Shown here: positions 26,965 to 35,112 of the stretch, one piece after another
Layout of the letters: every line of letters begins with the position of its first letter
How positions within the stretch are numbered: position 1 is the stretch's first letter
Source of the DNA: CBFHSD01 sp965658375
Lineage (GTDB): Bacteria > Bacteroidota > Bacteroidia > Flavobacteriales_G > Salibacteraceae
Assembly (NCBI GenBank): GCA_965658375.1
Contig: CBFHSD010000002.1
Span: forward strand, 44,698 to 108,697
DNA length: 64,000 nucleotides
Direction: 5' to 3'
Translations under genes and position numbers: made by a program
Notes under the pieces: generated by a model
Told to the model about the DNA's origin: nothing
The model's database searches: none
Seen by the model: the letters and a program-made list of their open reading frames with translations, nothing else

Positions 26965-27528
26965 ATGTATACAATTAAAAGTGTCTTCTTCCTATTCTCG
27001 ATTCTATTCACTACACCTCTTTTTTCCCAAACATTTAATGTAAACAAAGCTGAAACAGTTTTGAAAGTAGAAGGTACTTCTACCGTTAGAGACTGGAGCG
27101 CTACTTTGAATGATGCCGCTTTGGGCCAAGCCATGATTGAGTTGGCCAACGGCAACATTCAATTTCAATCGTTGAAATTTTCTTTCCCAGTACATTCTAT
27201 GGTTTCCTCAGAAGGCGGCACCATGAATAAGCATATGTGGGAGAGTCTTAAGGCAGACAAGAATAAGAACATCACTTTTGAATTAACAGAGTTCGTTGGG
27301 TTTTCTAATGGGAAAGCAACGGTAAAAGGCAATTGGACCATGGCAGGAAAAACCAAAGTAGTCACTTTGAAAGGTATGGTTGTACCGGCTGCTGGTAAAG
27401 TTACCATCAAAGGGTCAACGGAAATAAATATTATAGACTTTGATATGGAGCCACCTTCATTGTTTTTCGGAACGATGAACGTTGACCCTAAAATGACCAT
27501 TAGCTACGAAATCACTTTTAGTTCGTAA
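26965..27528 (+). CDS. YceI family periplasmic protein (first copy)
   Basis: A 187-residue protein with a signal peptide (about MYTIKSVFFLFSILFTTPLFS) and a YceI lipocalin-like barrel: VLKVEGTSTVRDWSATL, then MNKHMWESLKADKNKNITFE and a final KMTISYEITF. YceI proteins bind polyisoprenoid-type lipids; the role in Bacteroidota is not established. Another YceI gene lies 1.1 kb downstream on the opposite strand. A porin-like remnant follows in the same frame beyond the stop, but family length shows this stop to be genuine. Confidence 0.9.
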   Translation: MYTIKSVFFLFSILFTTPLFSQTFNVNKAETVLKVEGTSTVRDWSATLNDAALGQAMIELANGNIQFQSLKFSFPVHSMVSSEGGTMNKHMWESLKADKNKNITFELTEFVGFSNGKATVKGNWTMAGKTKVVTLKGMVVPAAGKVTIKGSTEINIIDFDMEPPSLFFGTMNVDPKMTISYEITFSS

Positions 27529-27722
27529 GGCTTTAAATCACTAGAAATACAAAACTATCGACCAGCTGGTAATGATGGATTGAATGTTTTTGAAACGAAA
27601 AAAGATGTAACAACGGAATTTGATGGATTTAAAGTAAAAGTTGGAGGTCTGGTTAAAGTAGATCAGCACGTAGAAGTGGCATACGAGTTTCATTTATTGA
27701 TGAAACCCGCAACTTCCCCCTA
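27529..27722 (+). pseudogene. Porin-like gene remnant (no start, degenerate)
   Basis: Directly after the YceI stop, the same frame stays open for 63 codons to a TAA at about 27720. The translation has a coding look: QNYRPAGNDGLNVFETKKD followed by TTEFDGFKVKVGG. From memory this resembles a segment of Bacteroidota outer-membrane porins (NYRP..NGLNVFE.K...T.FDG.KV..GG). There is no start codon of its own and the downstream part does not continue the pattern. It is best read as a truncated gene fragment. Confidence is limited without a search. Confidence 0.42.
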
Positions 27723-28610
27723 ATCTCTAAACTCTTTGGGTTTCTTTACTGTAAACACTCTTGATACGTTGAATCCCATATAGATGTCTCCATCTAACCA
27801 TTTCCCAGTTGTTTCTCCGATAAAGCCTTTCTCTATTTGTGCCAGAGAGTTGCTCAAAAGCAATTGAAATACGTGTCCACCAGTTTCAATATCTACACCT
27901 AAGGTCAATGAGTTGTCATAGCCTTCTCCAAGCTGTTCTGCAGCTCCATAATAGTAGTCTATATTTAATGAGGTTCGCTTAGAAACTTTAGTTCGTCCTT
28001 GCACACCAAGTGCCCAAATACCATTCGGGTCATCACTAGTTTCAACCAAGTTTCTGTGCACGTAAGAGGGGGCTAACTGAAAGGTAAATGCCTCATTAAA
28101 TTTTCTGCCAATCAAAAGTTGATGTGTATAAGAAAGTCTATTTTCAAATGCATAATCTTCTAAAGACTCATCAACTTTTAACGTGTTCACAGCCATGGTG
28201 CTTACCCAAGTAGCGGTAATAGGCATGTTTTTGGCTCCTGTGCTTTGTCTTAAGAAACGGTATTTTAAAAAACCATCGTAGGTTTTCTGATAAGAACTTC
28301 TTCCTATCCCTACGCCTAGATTATCTGTGATTCCATAATCCAACCCCAATCTGATTGAAGCTTGGTCAAGGCCAAACAGCTCATAGAAACCAGAATTAAT
28401 AGCCCCAAATCGGTGACTTATTCTAAAGTCCATAACGCCTTCATAGGTGCACTCATACGAGTGTGAGTTGGCAACTCGGGTAGTTTTAAATCCTGCTTCA
28501 GAATATTCTGTTTCAGGTTCGTTGTCAAAGTCGGCAAGTAAATCTTCTTCTTGACTATATCCACTAAGAGTGGCAAAGCCGCATGCAAGCAACAGTGCTA
28601 TTTTTCTCAT
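27720..28610 (-). CDS. DUF5777 family outer-membrane beta-barrel protein
   Basis: A 296-residue protein starting MRKIALLLACGFATLSGYSQ, a signal peptide. The start at 28610 falls immediately after the YceI stop; a longer frame start lacks a signal. The mature region alternates strands: YEGVMDFRISHRFGAINSG, GLDYGITDNLGVGIGRSS and FTFQLAPSYVHRN. It closes with DIYMGFNVSRVFTVK. This is the pattern of the DUF5777 barrel family, which in Bacteroidota is commonly encoded next to YceI and cytochrome c genes. It is the last gene of a four-gene operon. Its cargo is unknown. Confidence 0.85.
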   Translation of the reverse strand: MRKIALLLACGFATLSGYSQEEDLLADFDNEPETEYSEAGFKTTRVANSHSYECTYEGVMDFRISHRFGAINSGFYELFGLDQASIRLGLDYGITDNLGVGIGRSSYQKTYDGFLKYRFLRQSTGAKNMPITATWVSTMAVNTLKVDESLEDYAFENRLSYTHQLLIGRKFNEAFTFQLAPSYVHRNLVETSDDPNGIWALGVQGRTKVSKRTSLNIDYYYGAAEQLGEGYDNSLTLGVDIETGGHVFQLLLSNSLAQIEKGFIGETTGKWLDGDIYMGFNVSRVFTVKKPKEFRD

Positions 28611-28612
28611 TT

Positions 28613-29164
28613 TTACTTGTTGTAAGGTTCGTACTGACATTTTACAACCACCATCACTTCTTTGGCAATTTTATCACGTACCATATCTGGTATTTCAATG
28701 CCGTGCTCTTCGGGCTGAATGCTAAATTCTGCTTCGGCACTTACTTGCTCCTTCTTAACCATTATTTGAGCGTCCATCTCTACGGTTCTTTTTTCTCCAT
28801 GAATAGTCAAGTCGCCTTTTACTTTGGCCATGTAGCTCCCGTCTGTGGTCCACTTAATGTCTGTCAAGTTTTCAATATTCCCTTTAAAAGTTGCTTTCGA
28901 ATATGTATTACTTTCCATGTAGTTTTCGTTGAAATGCTCTTGCATAAGAGCCTTTTCAAACTGAAAAGATTTAATGGTAGCCGCAAACTGGATAGCTCCC
29001 GTTTTTTGATCAATAACACTGGTTACTTCTTTGTTGTGTGCTTCAATATCCTCTACCGGTGTGGTAGATAAAAACTGAATGTGTCCAGTTCTTGTGAAGA
29101 TGCGTTGCGCATTAACAGTAACTGTTGTAAGAGCCATGAATAGCCCTGCGATTAAATATTTCAT
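28613..29164 (-). CDS. YceI family periplasmic protein (second copy)
   Basis: A 183-residue protein with a signal peptide (MKYLIAGLFMALTTVTVNAQ). YceI-type strands include TGHIQFLSTTPVEDIEAHNK, FQFEKALMQEHFNENYMES and the closing VMVVVKCQYEP. The copy is only distantly similar to the one at 26965. The start codon overlaps the stop of the upstream OB-fold gene as ATGA, and its stop is 3 bp before the DUF5777 start, so it sits inside a tightly packed operon. Confidence 0.88.
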   Translation of the reverse strand: MKYLIAGLFMALTTVTVNAQRIFTRTGHIQFLSTTPVEDIEAHNKEVTSVIDQKTGAIQFAATIKSFQFEKALMQEHFNENYMESNTYSKATFKGNIENLTDIKWTTDGSYMAKVKGDLTIHGEKRTVEMDAQIMVKKEQVSAEAEFSIQPEEHGIEIPDMVRDKIAKEVMVVVKCQYEPYNK

Positions 29165-29562
29165 TGTATTGTACATTTTGACATTTTTACTTCAAGTATA
29201 CCATCGTATCCGGTACACAAGCCTTTGATGCTGATTTGATCGTTTTCCTTTAATGAACTGATTTTTTCAGCTTCTTCCATTTGCATGCCACATGCTACTC
29301 CTTCCATTAGAGCAATAACAGAACTGTTGCTGTCATTTTGTGTGATGGACGAAATAGTACCGGAAACCAAGACTACTTGATCTAAATATTTGGCATTCGC
29401 TGCTGCTTCATCACTTTCAAATGCAGAATACAATTCTTCTGCCGTCAATTGATGTCTTGCCTCTTCTCCAGCTACATCTCTATGTGGCTTATTCATGAGG
29501 TAATATGTTGCTCCAAAGCCTACCAAAAAGGCCAAGAGACCTGCAATAATTACTTTCTTCAT
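29161..29562 (-). CDS. OB-fold (tRNA_anti-like) membrane-anchored protein
   Basis: A 133-residue protein. An N-terminal membrane helix (MKKVIIAGLLAFLVGFGATYY) is followed by a small OB-fold resembling the tRNA_anti-like family: DQVVLVSGTISSITQNDSN, then LKENDQISIKGLCTGYDGIL, with two cysteines (VACGMQM, MSKCTIQ). It probably faces the periplasm. Such proteins have no proven function. It is the second gene of the cytochrome-OB-YceI-DUF5777 operon, with stop/start overlap to YceI. Confidence 0.8.
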   Translation of the reverse strand: MKKVIIAGLLAFLVGFGATYYLMNKPHRDVAGEEARHQLTAEELYSAFESDEAAANAKYLDQVVLVSGTISSITQNDSNSSVIALMEGVACGMQMEEAEKISSLKENDQISIKGLCTGYDGILEVKMSKCTIQ

Positions 29563-29564
29563 AC

Positions 29565-29927
29565 TTATCTATTTTCAGGATAACCATCCGCCACCCAGGC
29601 TTCTAATTGGCTCATTTCACAAGGAGATAATTGCTGATTTGGCGGCATATCTTTTTGCTCAAAAACACGTGTTTGAAATGAACCTCTGTCAATGGCACTT
29701 TTTACATTTCCATAATTGGTATAATCTGCTTGGCCTATCGGACTATTGGGTACATGACAAGAAACATTTCCACAGCGCAATTCTATCAGCGCTTTCATCT
29801 CATCGTTGTAGTAAAGATTTTCTGTGGGGAAGTCTGCACACTCGTCAGGATATTGCTCTTCTAAATTCTCACTTTGACAGGAGAAAGTGAATAGAACAAT
29901 GACTATAAAAGACAGTTGTTTTAGCAT
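29565..29927 (-). CDS. Monohaem c-type cytochrome lipoprotein
   Basis: A 120-residue protein with a lipoprotein signal (VIVLFTFSC, Cys at 17). A haem site of the CX4CH type is visible (RCGNVSCHVPNS), with a probable distal Met at EQKDMPPNQQ. The C-terminal SQLEAWVADGYPENR matches the helix found after the haem in small Bacteroidota cytochromes. It is the first gene of a four-gene minus-strand operon, so the cytochrome and the YceI/DUF5777 proteins are probably produced together. Confidence 0.85.
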   Translation of the reverse strand: MLKQLSFIVIVLFTFSCQSENLEEQYPDECADFPTENLYYNDEMKALIELRCGNVSCHVPNSPIGQADYTNYGNVKSAIDRGSFQTRVFEQKDMPPNQQLSPCEMSQLEAWVADGYPENR

Positions 29928-30051
29928 AGGTCTATGAAATAAGTACTCTTCAGAGAGTGTTGGATTTTTGCAATTCTGAGCAAATTAGGGTTTTCTCTGG
30001 TAAGAGATTATCGAAGCTGACAATTTTTTAGAAGAAAATTAGTTAATACCC

Positions 30052-30059
30052 TAAATTTG
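30052..30059 (+). promoter_or_regulatory. TAnnTTTG -7 box for the PorV-like gene
   Basis: TAAATTTG at 30052-30059, an exact consensus match 31 bp before the ATG at 30091. The upstream -33 region is AT-rich without a clear TTG. Confidence 0.45.
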
Positions 30060-30090
30060 GAGCGTCTTTAAAAAAGGGCATTGTCGTTTA

Positions 30091-31176
30091 ATGAGAGTAA
30101 CCTTAGCATTTCTTATCCTTTTCCCTGCATTGACATTTTCTCAAGTGAGAAAGTATAGCAATGACTTTATGTCTATTGGTACCAGTGCAAGGGCAAGAGG
30201 AATGTCTAATGCGGTTGTTGCTTCTCAAAAAGATGTTTTTGCAGCGTATTGGAACCCTGCAAACCTTACTCAAATCAATAAGAAATATGAGATTGGTGGT
30301 TTGCATGCCGATTACTTTGCAGGTTCTGCAGGGTACGACTATGTCGGTTCTGCAGCCAAAACAGAAGATGGTGTTCTTGCTGTTTCATTCTTGAGGTATG
30401 GTGTAGATGACATTCCAAATACACTCAATTTAATTGGCCCAGATGGTCAGGTAGACTATTCGCGAATCACTTTCTTTTCTGCTTCAGACAATGTGTTTAT
30501 GGTCTCATACGCTACAGATTCTAAGATAGAAGGCTTGAGTTTAGGAGGTTCTGCAAAAGTGGTGTACCGTCAACTGGGAGATTTTGCTCAAAGCTGGGGT
30601 TTTGGAATAGACTTTTCTTCAACATATAGGTCAGGGTTCTGGAGTTTTGCCGCAGTTGGTAAAGACATCACCACCACAGTCAATGCCTGGACTTACTCCC
30701 TTACAGACGAGGAACAAGCCGTGCTTGAAAGTACCGGCAATGACTTGCCACAAGATGATATTGAAATTACCGCTCCATCGCTCATTTTAGGGGCAGCGAG
30801 ATCTATCCCTATTGGTAGAAACTTCGAATTGATTCCTGAGGTGGACGTAGAGTGCACTTTTGATGGGCAACGTACTACGCTTATTCAATCAGAATTTGCG
30901 AGCATTAATCCACGTGTTGGCATTGAAACAGGGTTTATGAATTTGGTATACCTCAGAATGGGAGTTGGGAATTTTAATATGGTTCCTGCTAGGGTAGGAG
31001 ACTACAATACGCTTCAAGCCAACGGAAGTATTGGTATAGGTTTGCAACTCAAAGATTTATTCAATGCTGGGAACCTGAGCATCGATTATGCTTTGACCAA
31101 CTTTTCGGATAGCGGCAGCCCCTTTTATTCCAATGTTTTTTCTCTGCAATTCGCTTTCGGAAACGAAGCACAATAG
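30091..31176 (+). CDS. PorV/PorQ-family outer-membrane protein
   Basis: A 361-residue beta-barrel with a signal peptide (MRVTLAFLILFPALTFSQ). The N-terminal mature part (MSIGTSARARGMSNAVVASQ, then AAYWNPANLTQI) has the small FadL-type pattern seen in PorV, PorQ and related Bacteroidota proteins. The barrel ends with VFSLQFAFGNEAQ. PorV is a T9SS shuttle and LptO-type deacylation partner, but many paralogues have other roles, so no exact PorV assignment is made. It is 27 bp upstream of lnt. Confidence 0.75.
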   Translation: MRVTLAFLILFPALTFSQVRKYSNDFMSIGTSARARGMSNAVVASQKDVFAAYWNPANLTQINKKYEIGGLHADYFAGSAGYDYVGSAAKTEDGVLAVSFLRYGVDDIPNTLNLIGPDGQVDYSRITFFSASDNVFMVSYATDSKIEGLSLGGSAKVVYRQLGDFAQSWGFGIDFSSTYRSGFWSFAAVGKDITTTVNAWTYSLTDEEQAVLESTGNDLPQDDIEITAPSLILGAARSIPIGRNFELIPEVDVECTFDGQRTTLIQSEFASINPRVGIETGFMNLVYLRMGVGNFNMVPARVGDYNTLQANGSIGIGLQLKDLFNAGNLSIDYALTNFSDSGSPFYSNVFSLQFAFGNEAQ

Positions 31177-31203
31177 TCTATTTTCGCATCAAAATAGGCA
31201 TTT

Positions 31204-32781
31204 GTGAAACCCATTCATTCCTTTCTCTTTTCTACCCTTTCTGGAATATTACTCATTTTAGCGTGGCCAGCAACGGGTGGGCTAACGCCTCTTTTGTTCA
31301 TTGCTTTGGTTCCCCTTATGTGGGCCGATTTGAATCATACCAAAGGCAAGTTTTTCTGGTACGCCAACTGGACATTTTTACTCTTTAATATTGGAAGTAC
31401 GTGGTGGGTGTGGAATGCCAGTTCTTTTGGGGCCGTAGCAGCAATACTACTGAATGCACTTTTTACCACTTTAATCTATCTGGCAGTGCGGTTTACAAGA
31501 CTTCAACTATCTAACAAGCACGGGTACATAGCACTTTTGGTGTATTGGGTAGCTTGGGAGTATATGCACCACGACTGGGATTTGTCTTGGCCATGGCTCA
31601 CTTTAGGATATGCCTTTGCTGAGCGACCAGAATGGGTGCAGTGGTATAGCTATACAGGTTCTTTTGGAGGGAGCATTTGGGTTTTAGGAGCTAATGTCTT
31701 GGCCTTTCGGGTGTTGAAGTACTGGAGCTCAGAAATCAAGCATAGATTGGTGTCGGGCCGGGCTATTTCTTTGCTCTTGTGGATTATGGTGCCCCTGCTC
31801 ACATCATTGATTCAATACTCCAATTACCAAGATCTTGGAGAGGATATGGAAGTGGTGCTGGTTCAACCAAATATCGACCCGTACAACGAGAAGTTTGGGG
31901 GAATGACATCTCTAGATCAAGTTCGCAAAATTCTCGACTTAGCAGAAGATCAAATTACTCCTAATACCAAGTTTGTTGTAGCACCAGAAACGGCCATTCC
32001 TGATGCTTTAAGTGAAGATAAGTTAGAGGGGAGCCAAGAATACCAGCTGTTGGAAGCCTTTGCCCAAAGACATCCTCAAATTTCCATTGTTATTGGCGCA
32101 ACAACCTATCATTTTTTTAGCGAAAATGAAGCCATTCCGCTCACTGCAAGAACAGCAAATGGCGGAGCTAAGTATGAAGTGTACAACACGGCTGTATTGG
32201 TGCGAAAAGACTCAACTCCAGAGTTTTATCATAAGTCTAAATTGGTTCCTGGAGTAGAAATGATGCCGTTTCCAGGGTTCTTCATGCATTTCCAAGACCT
32301 CGCATTTAATCTCGGGGGAACCACAGGATCGCTCGGAAGACAAGAAGTGAGGGATGTTTTTTACCACCAAGACGGTATCGTTGTAGCGCCTGTGATTTGT
32401 TACGAAAGTATTTACGGTGAGTTTATTGGAGACTATGTAAAGAATGGGGCAGAAGCCATTTTTATCATTACCAACGATGGTTGGTGGGGAGACACACCAG
32501 GATACAAACAGCACCTTGCTTACGCGCGATTGAGAGCTGTTGAACAAAGAAGAAGCGTTGCCCGTTCTGCCAATACTGGAATATCTGCAACCATAAACCA
32601 AAGAGGTGATGTGATTGCTCAAAGCCAATGGTGGGAACCCGTTGCGATACGCGATACTATAAAAGCGAATAAAGAGCAAACACCCTATGCCAAAAATGGA
32701 GACGTGATTGCCCGAACAAGTTTATTATTTAGCGGTTTACTTTTGCTCATGGCCATTGGTCGAAAGCTTAAAGAGAGATAG
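31204..32781 (+). CDS. lnt: Apolipoprotein N-acyltransferase
   Basis: Inner-membrane enzyme that adds the third acyl chain to the N-terminal Cys of lipoproteins, using phospholipid as donor. The 525-residue protein has N-terminal membrane helices and a C-terminal nitrilase domain. The catalytic triad is visible: Glu in VAPETAIPD, Lys in YHKSKLVPGVEMMPF and Cys in PVICYESIYGEF. It starts with GTG. Lgt is also encoded in this window. The stop is followed after 1 bp by the hemH start. Confidence 0.95.
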   Translation: MKPIHSFLFSTLSGILLILAWPATGGLTPLLFIALVPLMWADLNHTKGKFFWYANWTFLLFNIGSTWWVWNASSFGAVAAILLNALFTTLIYLAVRFTRLQLSNKHGYIALLVYWVAWEYMHHDWDLSWPWLTLGYAFAERPEWVQWYSYTGSFGGSIWVLGANVLAFRVLKYWSSEIKHRLVSGRAISLLLWIMVPLLTSLIQYSNYQDLGEDMEVVLVQPNIDPYNEKFGGMTSLDQVRKILDLAEDQITPNTKFVVAPETAIPDALSEDKLEGSQEYQLLEAFAQRHPQISIVIGATTYHFFSENEAIPLTARTANGGAKYEVYNTAVLVRKDSTPEFYHKSKLVPGVEMMPFPGFFMHFQDLAFNLGGTTGSLGRQEVRDVFYHQDGIVVAPVICYESIYGEFIGDYVKNGAEAIFIITNDGWWGDTPGYKQHLAYARLRAVEQRRSVARSANTGISATINQRGDVIAQSQWWEPVAIRDTIKANKEQTPYAKNGDVIARTSLLFSGLLLLMAIGRKLKER

Positions 32782-32782
32782 G

Positions 32783-33805
32783 ATGAAGAAGAAAATTGGA
32801 GTATTGCTCCTCAACTTAGGAACACCAGATGATCCGTCTGTAAAAAGTGTCAGAAAATATTTACGTCAGTTTTTGAATGATCCAAGGGTAATTGATATTC
32901 CTGCGCTCGCTCGTTTTCTTTTGGTCAATGGAATTATTGTGCCTTTTCGTGCCTTTAGCTCTAGTAAAGAATACAAGAAACTGTGGACAGAAAAGGGATC
33001 TCCCCTTTTGCTTTACGGCCAAGAATTGAAAGATGCCCTTCAAAAAGAATTGGAAGGTGAAGTAACTGTTGAGTTAGCTATGCGCTACCAATCGCCTTCT
33101 ATGGAGACGGTGCTTGAGAAAATGCGACTCGCGAATTACGATCAAATCATGATCCTTCCCTTATATCCACAATATGCATCTTCTTCAACGGGTTCTACCC
33201 ATGAAAGAGCTATGAAAATCATTAGCAAGTGGTACATTATTCCAGAGGTGAATTTTATTAGCCAATATTATGATGAGCCTGGTTTAACAGACACGATCGT
33301 GGAGCAAGCTAAAAGTTTCGATTTAGACAGTTACGACCATATTATTTTCAGTTACCATGGCTTACCCGTGCGTCAAGTAGACAAGGTGTATGACGATGGT
33401 TTGGCATGCGATGAGCATGATTGCGAAACCAGTATTACAGAGTTAAACAAGTTCTGCTACAAAGCAACATGCTTTGCGACAACACGCATTATTGCAGAAA
33501 AACTGGGTTTGAAAGAAGAGGATTACACGGTTGGCTTTCAAAGCAGATTGGATAAAAAATGGTTGGAACCATTCAGCGATAAATTGGTAGAAGAGCAAGG
33601 CGAAAAAGGTGCGAAGAAGCTGCTCTTCTTTAGTCCTGCTTTCACGGCAGATTGCCTAGAGACAACCGTTGAGATTGGCGAAGGTTATTTGGAGCTTTTC
33701 GAAGAGAAAGGAGGAGAAGTGTTGGATATGGTACCAAGCTTAAACGTACATCCAACATGGGTAAACACCCTGAAACAAATGATTTTGAAAAGAAGCATTC
33801 GGTGA
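32783..33805 (+). CDS. hemH: Ferrochelatase
   Basis: Inserts ferrous iron into protoporphyrin IX, the last step of haem synthesis. The start at 32783 (MKKKIGVLLLNLGTPDDP) lies 1 bp after lnt and removes a non-family N-terminal extension. Family landmarks: SYHGLPVRQVDKVYDDG with the catalytic His, GFQSRLDKKWLEPFSD, and FFSPAFTADCLETTVEIGE with the catalytic Glu. About 340 residues. It contains several Cys (ACDEHDCE, FCYKATCFA) but whether it binds a cluster is not clear. It overlaps the next gene. Confidence 0.95.
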   Translation: MKKKIGVLLLNLGTPDDPSVKSVRKYLRQFLNDPRVIDIPALARFLLVNGIIVPFRAFSSSKEYKKLWTEKGSPLLLYGQELKDALQKELEGEVTVELAMRYQSPSMETVLEKMRLANYDQIMILPLYPQYASSSTGSTHERAMKIISKWYIIPEVNFISQYYDEPGLTDTIVEQAKSFDLDSYDHIIFSYHGLPVRQVDKVYDDGLACDEHDCETSITELNKFCYKATCFATTRIIAEKLGLKEEDYTVGFQSRLDKKWLEPFSDKLVEEQGEKGAKKLLFFSPAFTADCLETTVEIGEGYLELFEEKGGEVLDMVPSLNVHPTWVNTLKQMILKRSIR

Positions 33806-35112
33806 GAGAAAGGCAATGGCAAATACTGAACATAAAGGCTGAGGAATTTTATTTCAAACTCTTAAGCTGGGGGCGAAGTAAAAGCCATTTTACTGTTTTA
33901 CATAGCGGAGATTTCTCCAAGTACACTTACCCAGACGACCCCAGTTTTCAATGGATGATTGCATCTGATGCGCTGGAACTTTTCGAATGGAATGAAGATT
34001 CGTCTTTAGAAGCATTGCAAACCTTTATTGATCAATCGAACGATTGGATTTTTGGTGGGTTGGGTTATGACCTGAAAAATGAAATGGAAGATTTATCATC
34101 TCATCTTCCAGATGAAATTGAGTTCCCAAAAGCGGTATTCTTCATTCCTAAATTCATTGCGCGAGCGCATGTGAGTGGAACCGTAGAGGTGGCATTTGCT
34201 TTAAGCCTATCCGAAACTCAAAAACAGCTTTATTTGAAGGAAGTGGAGGAATTACCTCTCTTCAAGAAGAAAGCCATTCAAGGCATACACTTGGCCCCTC
34301 GCATGCACAAAAGCGAGTATTTAGAAGCCATATCTGCGCTAAAAACACATTTAAAACGAGGCGATATTTATGAGATTAACTATTGCCAGGAGTTATTTGC
34401 TCAACATGTTAAGGTAGACCCTTTGCAGCTGTGGTTGCGCCTGAGTGAGACCGCCTCGGCACCTTTTGGTGCATTTTTAAAATGGAATGAAAAGTCTTTG
34501 GTATGCGGGAGTCCAGAACGCTACATCAAGAAAAGTGGCAATCGCCTTATTTCTCAACCCATCAAAGGAACCGCAGGACGAGGAGAACATGCTACACAGG
34601 ATACACAGATAAAAACAACATTACAATTGGATCCCAAAGAAAGAGGAGAAAATGTAATGATTGTAGACTTGGTGCGGAATGATTTTTCTCGCATTGCTGC
34701 AAAGAATTCTGTTGAGGTAGATGAACTTTTTGGTGTGTATTCGTTCCCAACGGTTCATCAGTTGATCAGCACGGTGTCTTGCGAAGTAAAAGAAGAAGTA
34801 TCATTTGTGGAGGTTCTCAAAGCTTCTTTCCCAATGGGCAGTATGACGGGTGCGCCAAAAGTTAGCGCCATGCAATTGGCAGAACGCTATGAACGCAGCA
34901 AACGAGGCTTGTATTCAGGCAGTGTGGGTTTTATCAAGCCCAATGGAGATTTTGATTTTAATGTGGTGATTCGCGCCTTGCAATACAATGCAAAAAGCAA
35001 GGTTGTTTCCGCCATTTTTGGTGGAGCAATTACCGATTTGAGTAACGCGGAAAAGGAGTATGAAGAGTCTTTACTGAAAGCGGAAGCTATTCAGAAGAGT
35101 TTAAGGCTTTAG
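33802..35112 (+). CDS. pabB: Aminodeoxychorismate synthase component I-like
   Basis: Chorismate-utilising enzyme of 436 residues. The GTG start at 33802 overlaps the hemH stop as GTGA. An ATG at 33757 would add 15 residues inside hemH and is less likely. Landmarks: ISQPIKGTAGRGE, NVMIVDLVRNDFSRIA, PMGSMTGAPKVSAM and RGLYSGSVGFIKPNGDFDF. These fit PabB-type aminodeoxychorismate synthase used for folate, although related anthranilate or isochorismate synthases share them. No pabA or pabC is nearby. The 3' end overlaps the convergent GT39 gene by 26 bp. Confidence 0.82.
   Translation: MRERQWQILNIKAEEFYFKLLSWGRSKSHFTVLHSGDFSKYTYPDDPSFQWMIASDALELFEWNEDSSLEALQTFIDQSNDWIFGGLGYDLKNEMEDLSSHLPDEIEFPKAVFFIPKFIARAHVSGTVEVAFALSLSETQKQLYLKEVEELPLFKKKAIQGIHLAPRMHKSEYLEAISALKTHLKRGDIYEINYCQELFAQHVKVDPLQLWLRLSETASAPFGAFLKWNEKSLVCGSPERYIKKSGNRLISQPIKGTAGRGEHATQDTQIKTTLQLDPKERGENVMIVDLVRNDFSRIAAKNSVEVDELFGVYSFPTVHQLISTVSCEVKEEVSFVEVLKASFPMGSMTGAPKVSAMQLAERYERSKRGLYSGSVGFIKPNGDFDFNVVIRALQYNAKSKVVSAIFGGAITDLSNAEKEYEESLLKAEAIQKSLRL

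Noticed and set aside
28583..29071. 162-codon plus-strand frame
   Set aside because: It lies wholly opposite the DUF5777 and YceI genes, whose products are recognisable. It is an antisense shadow.
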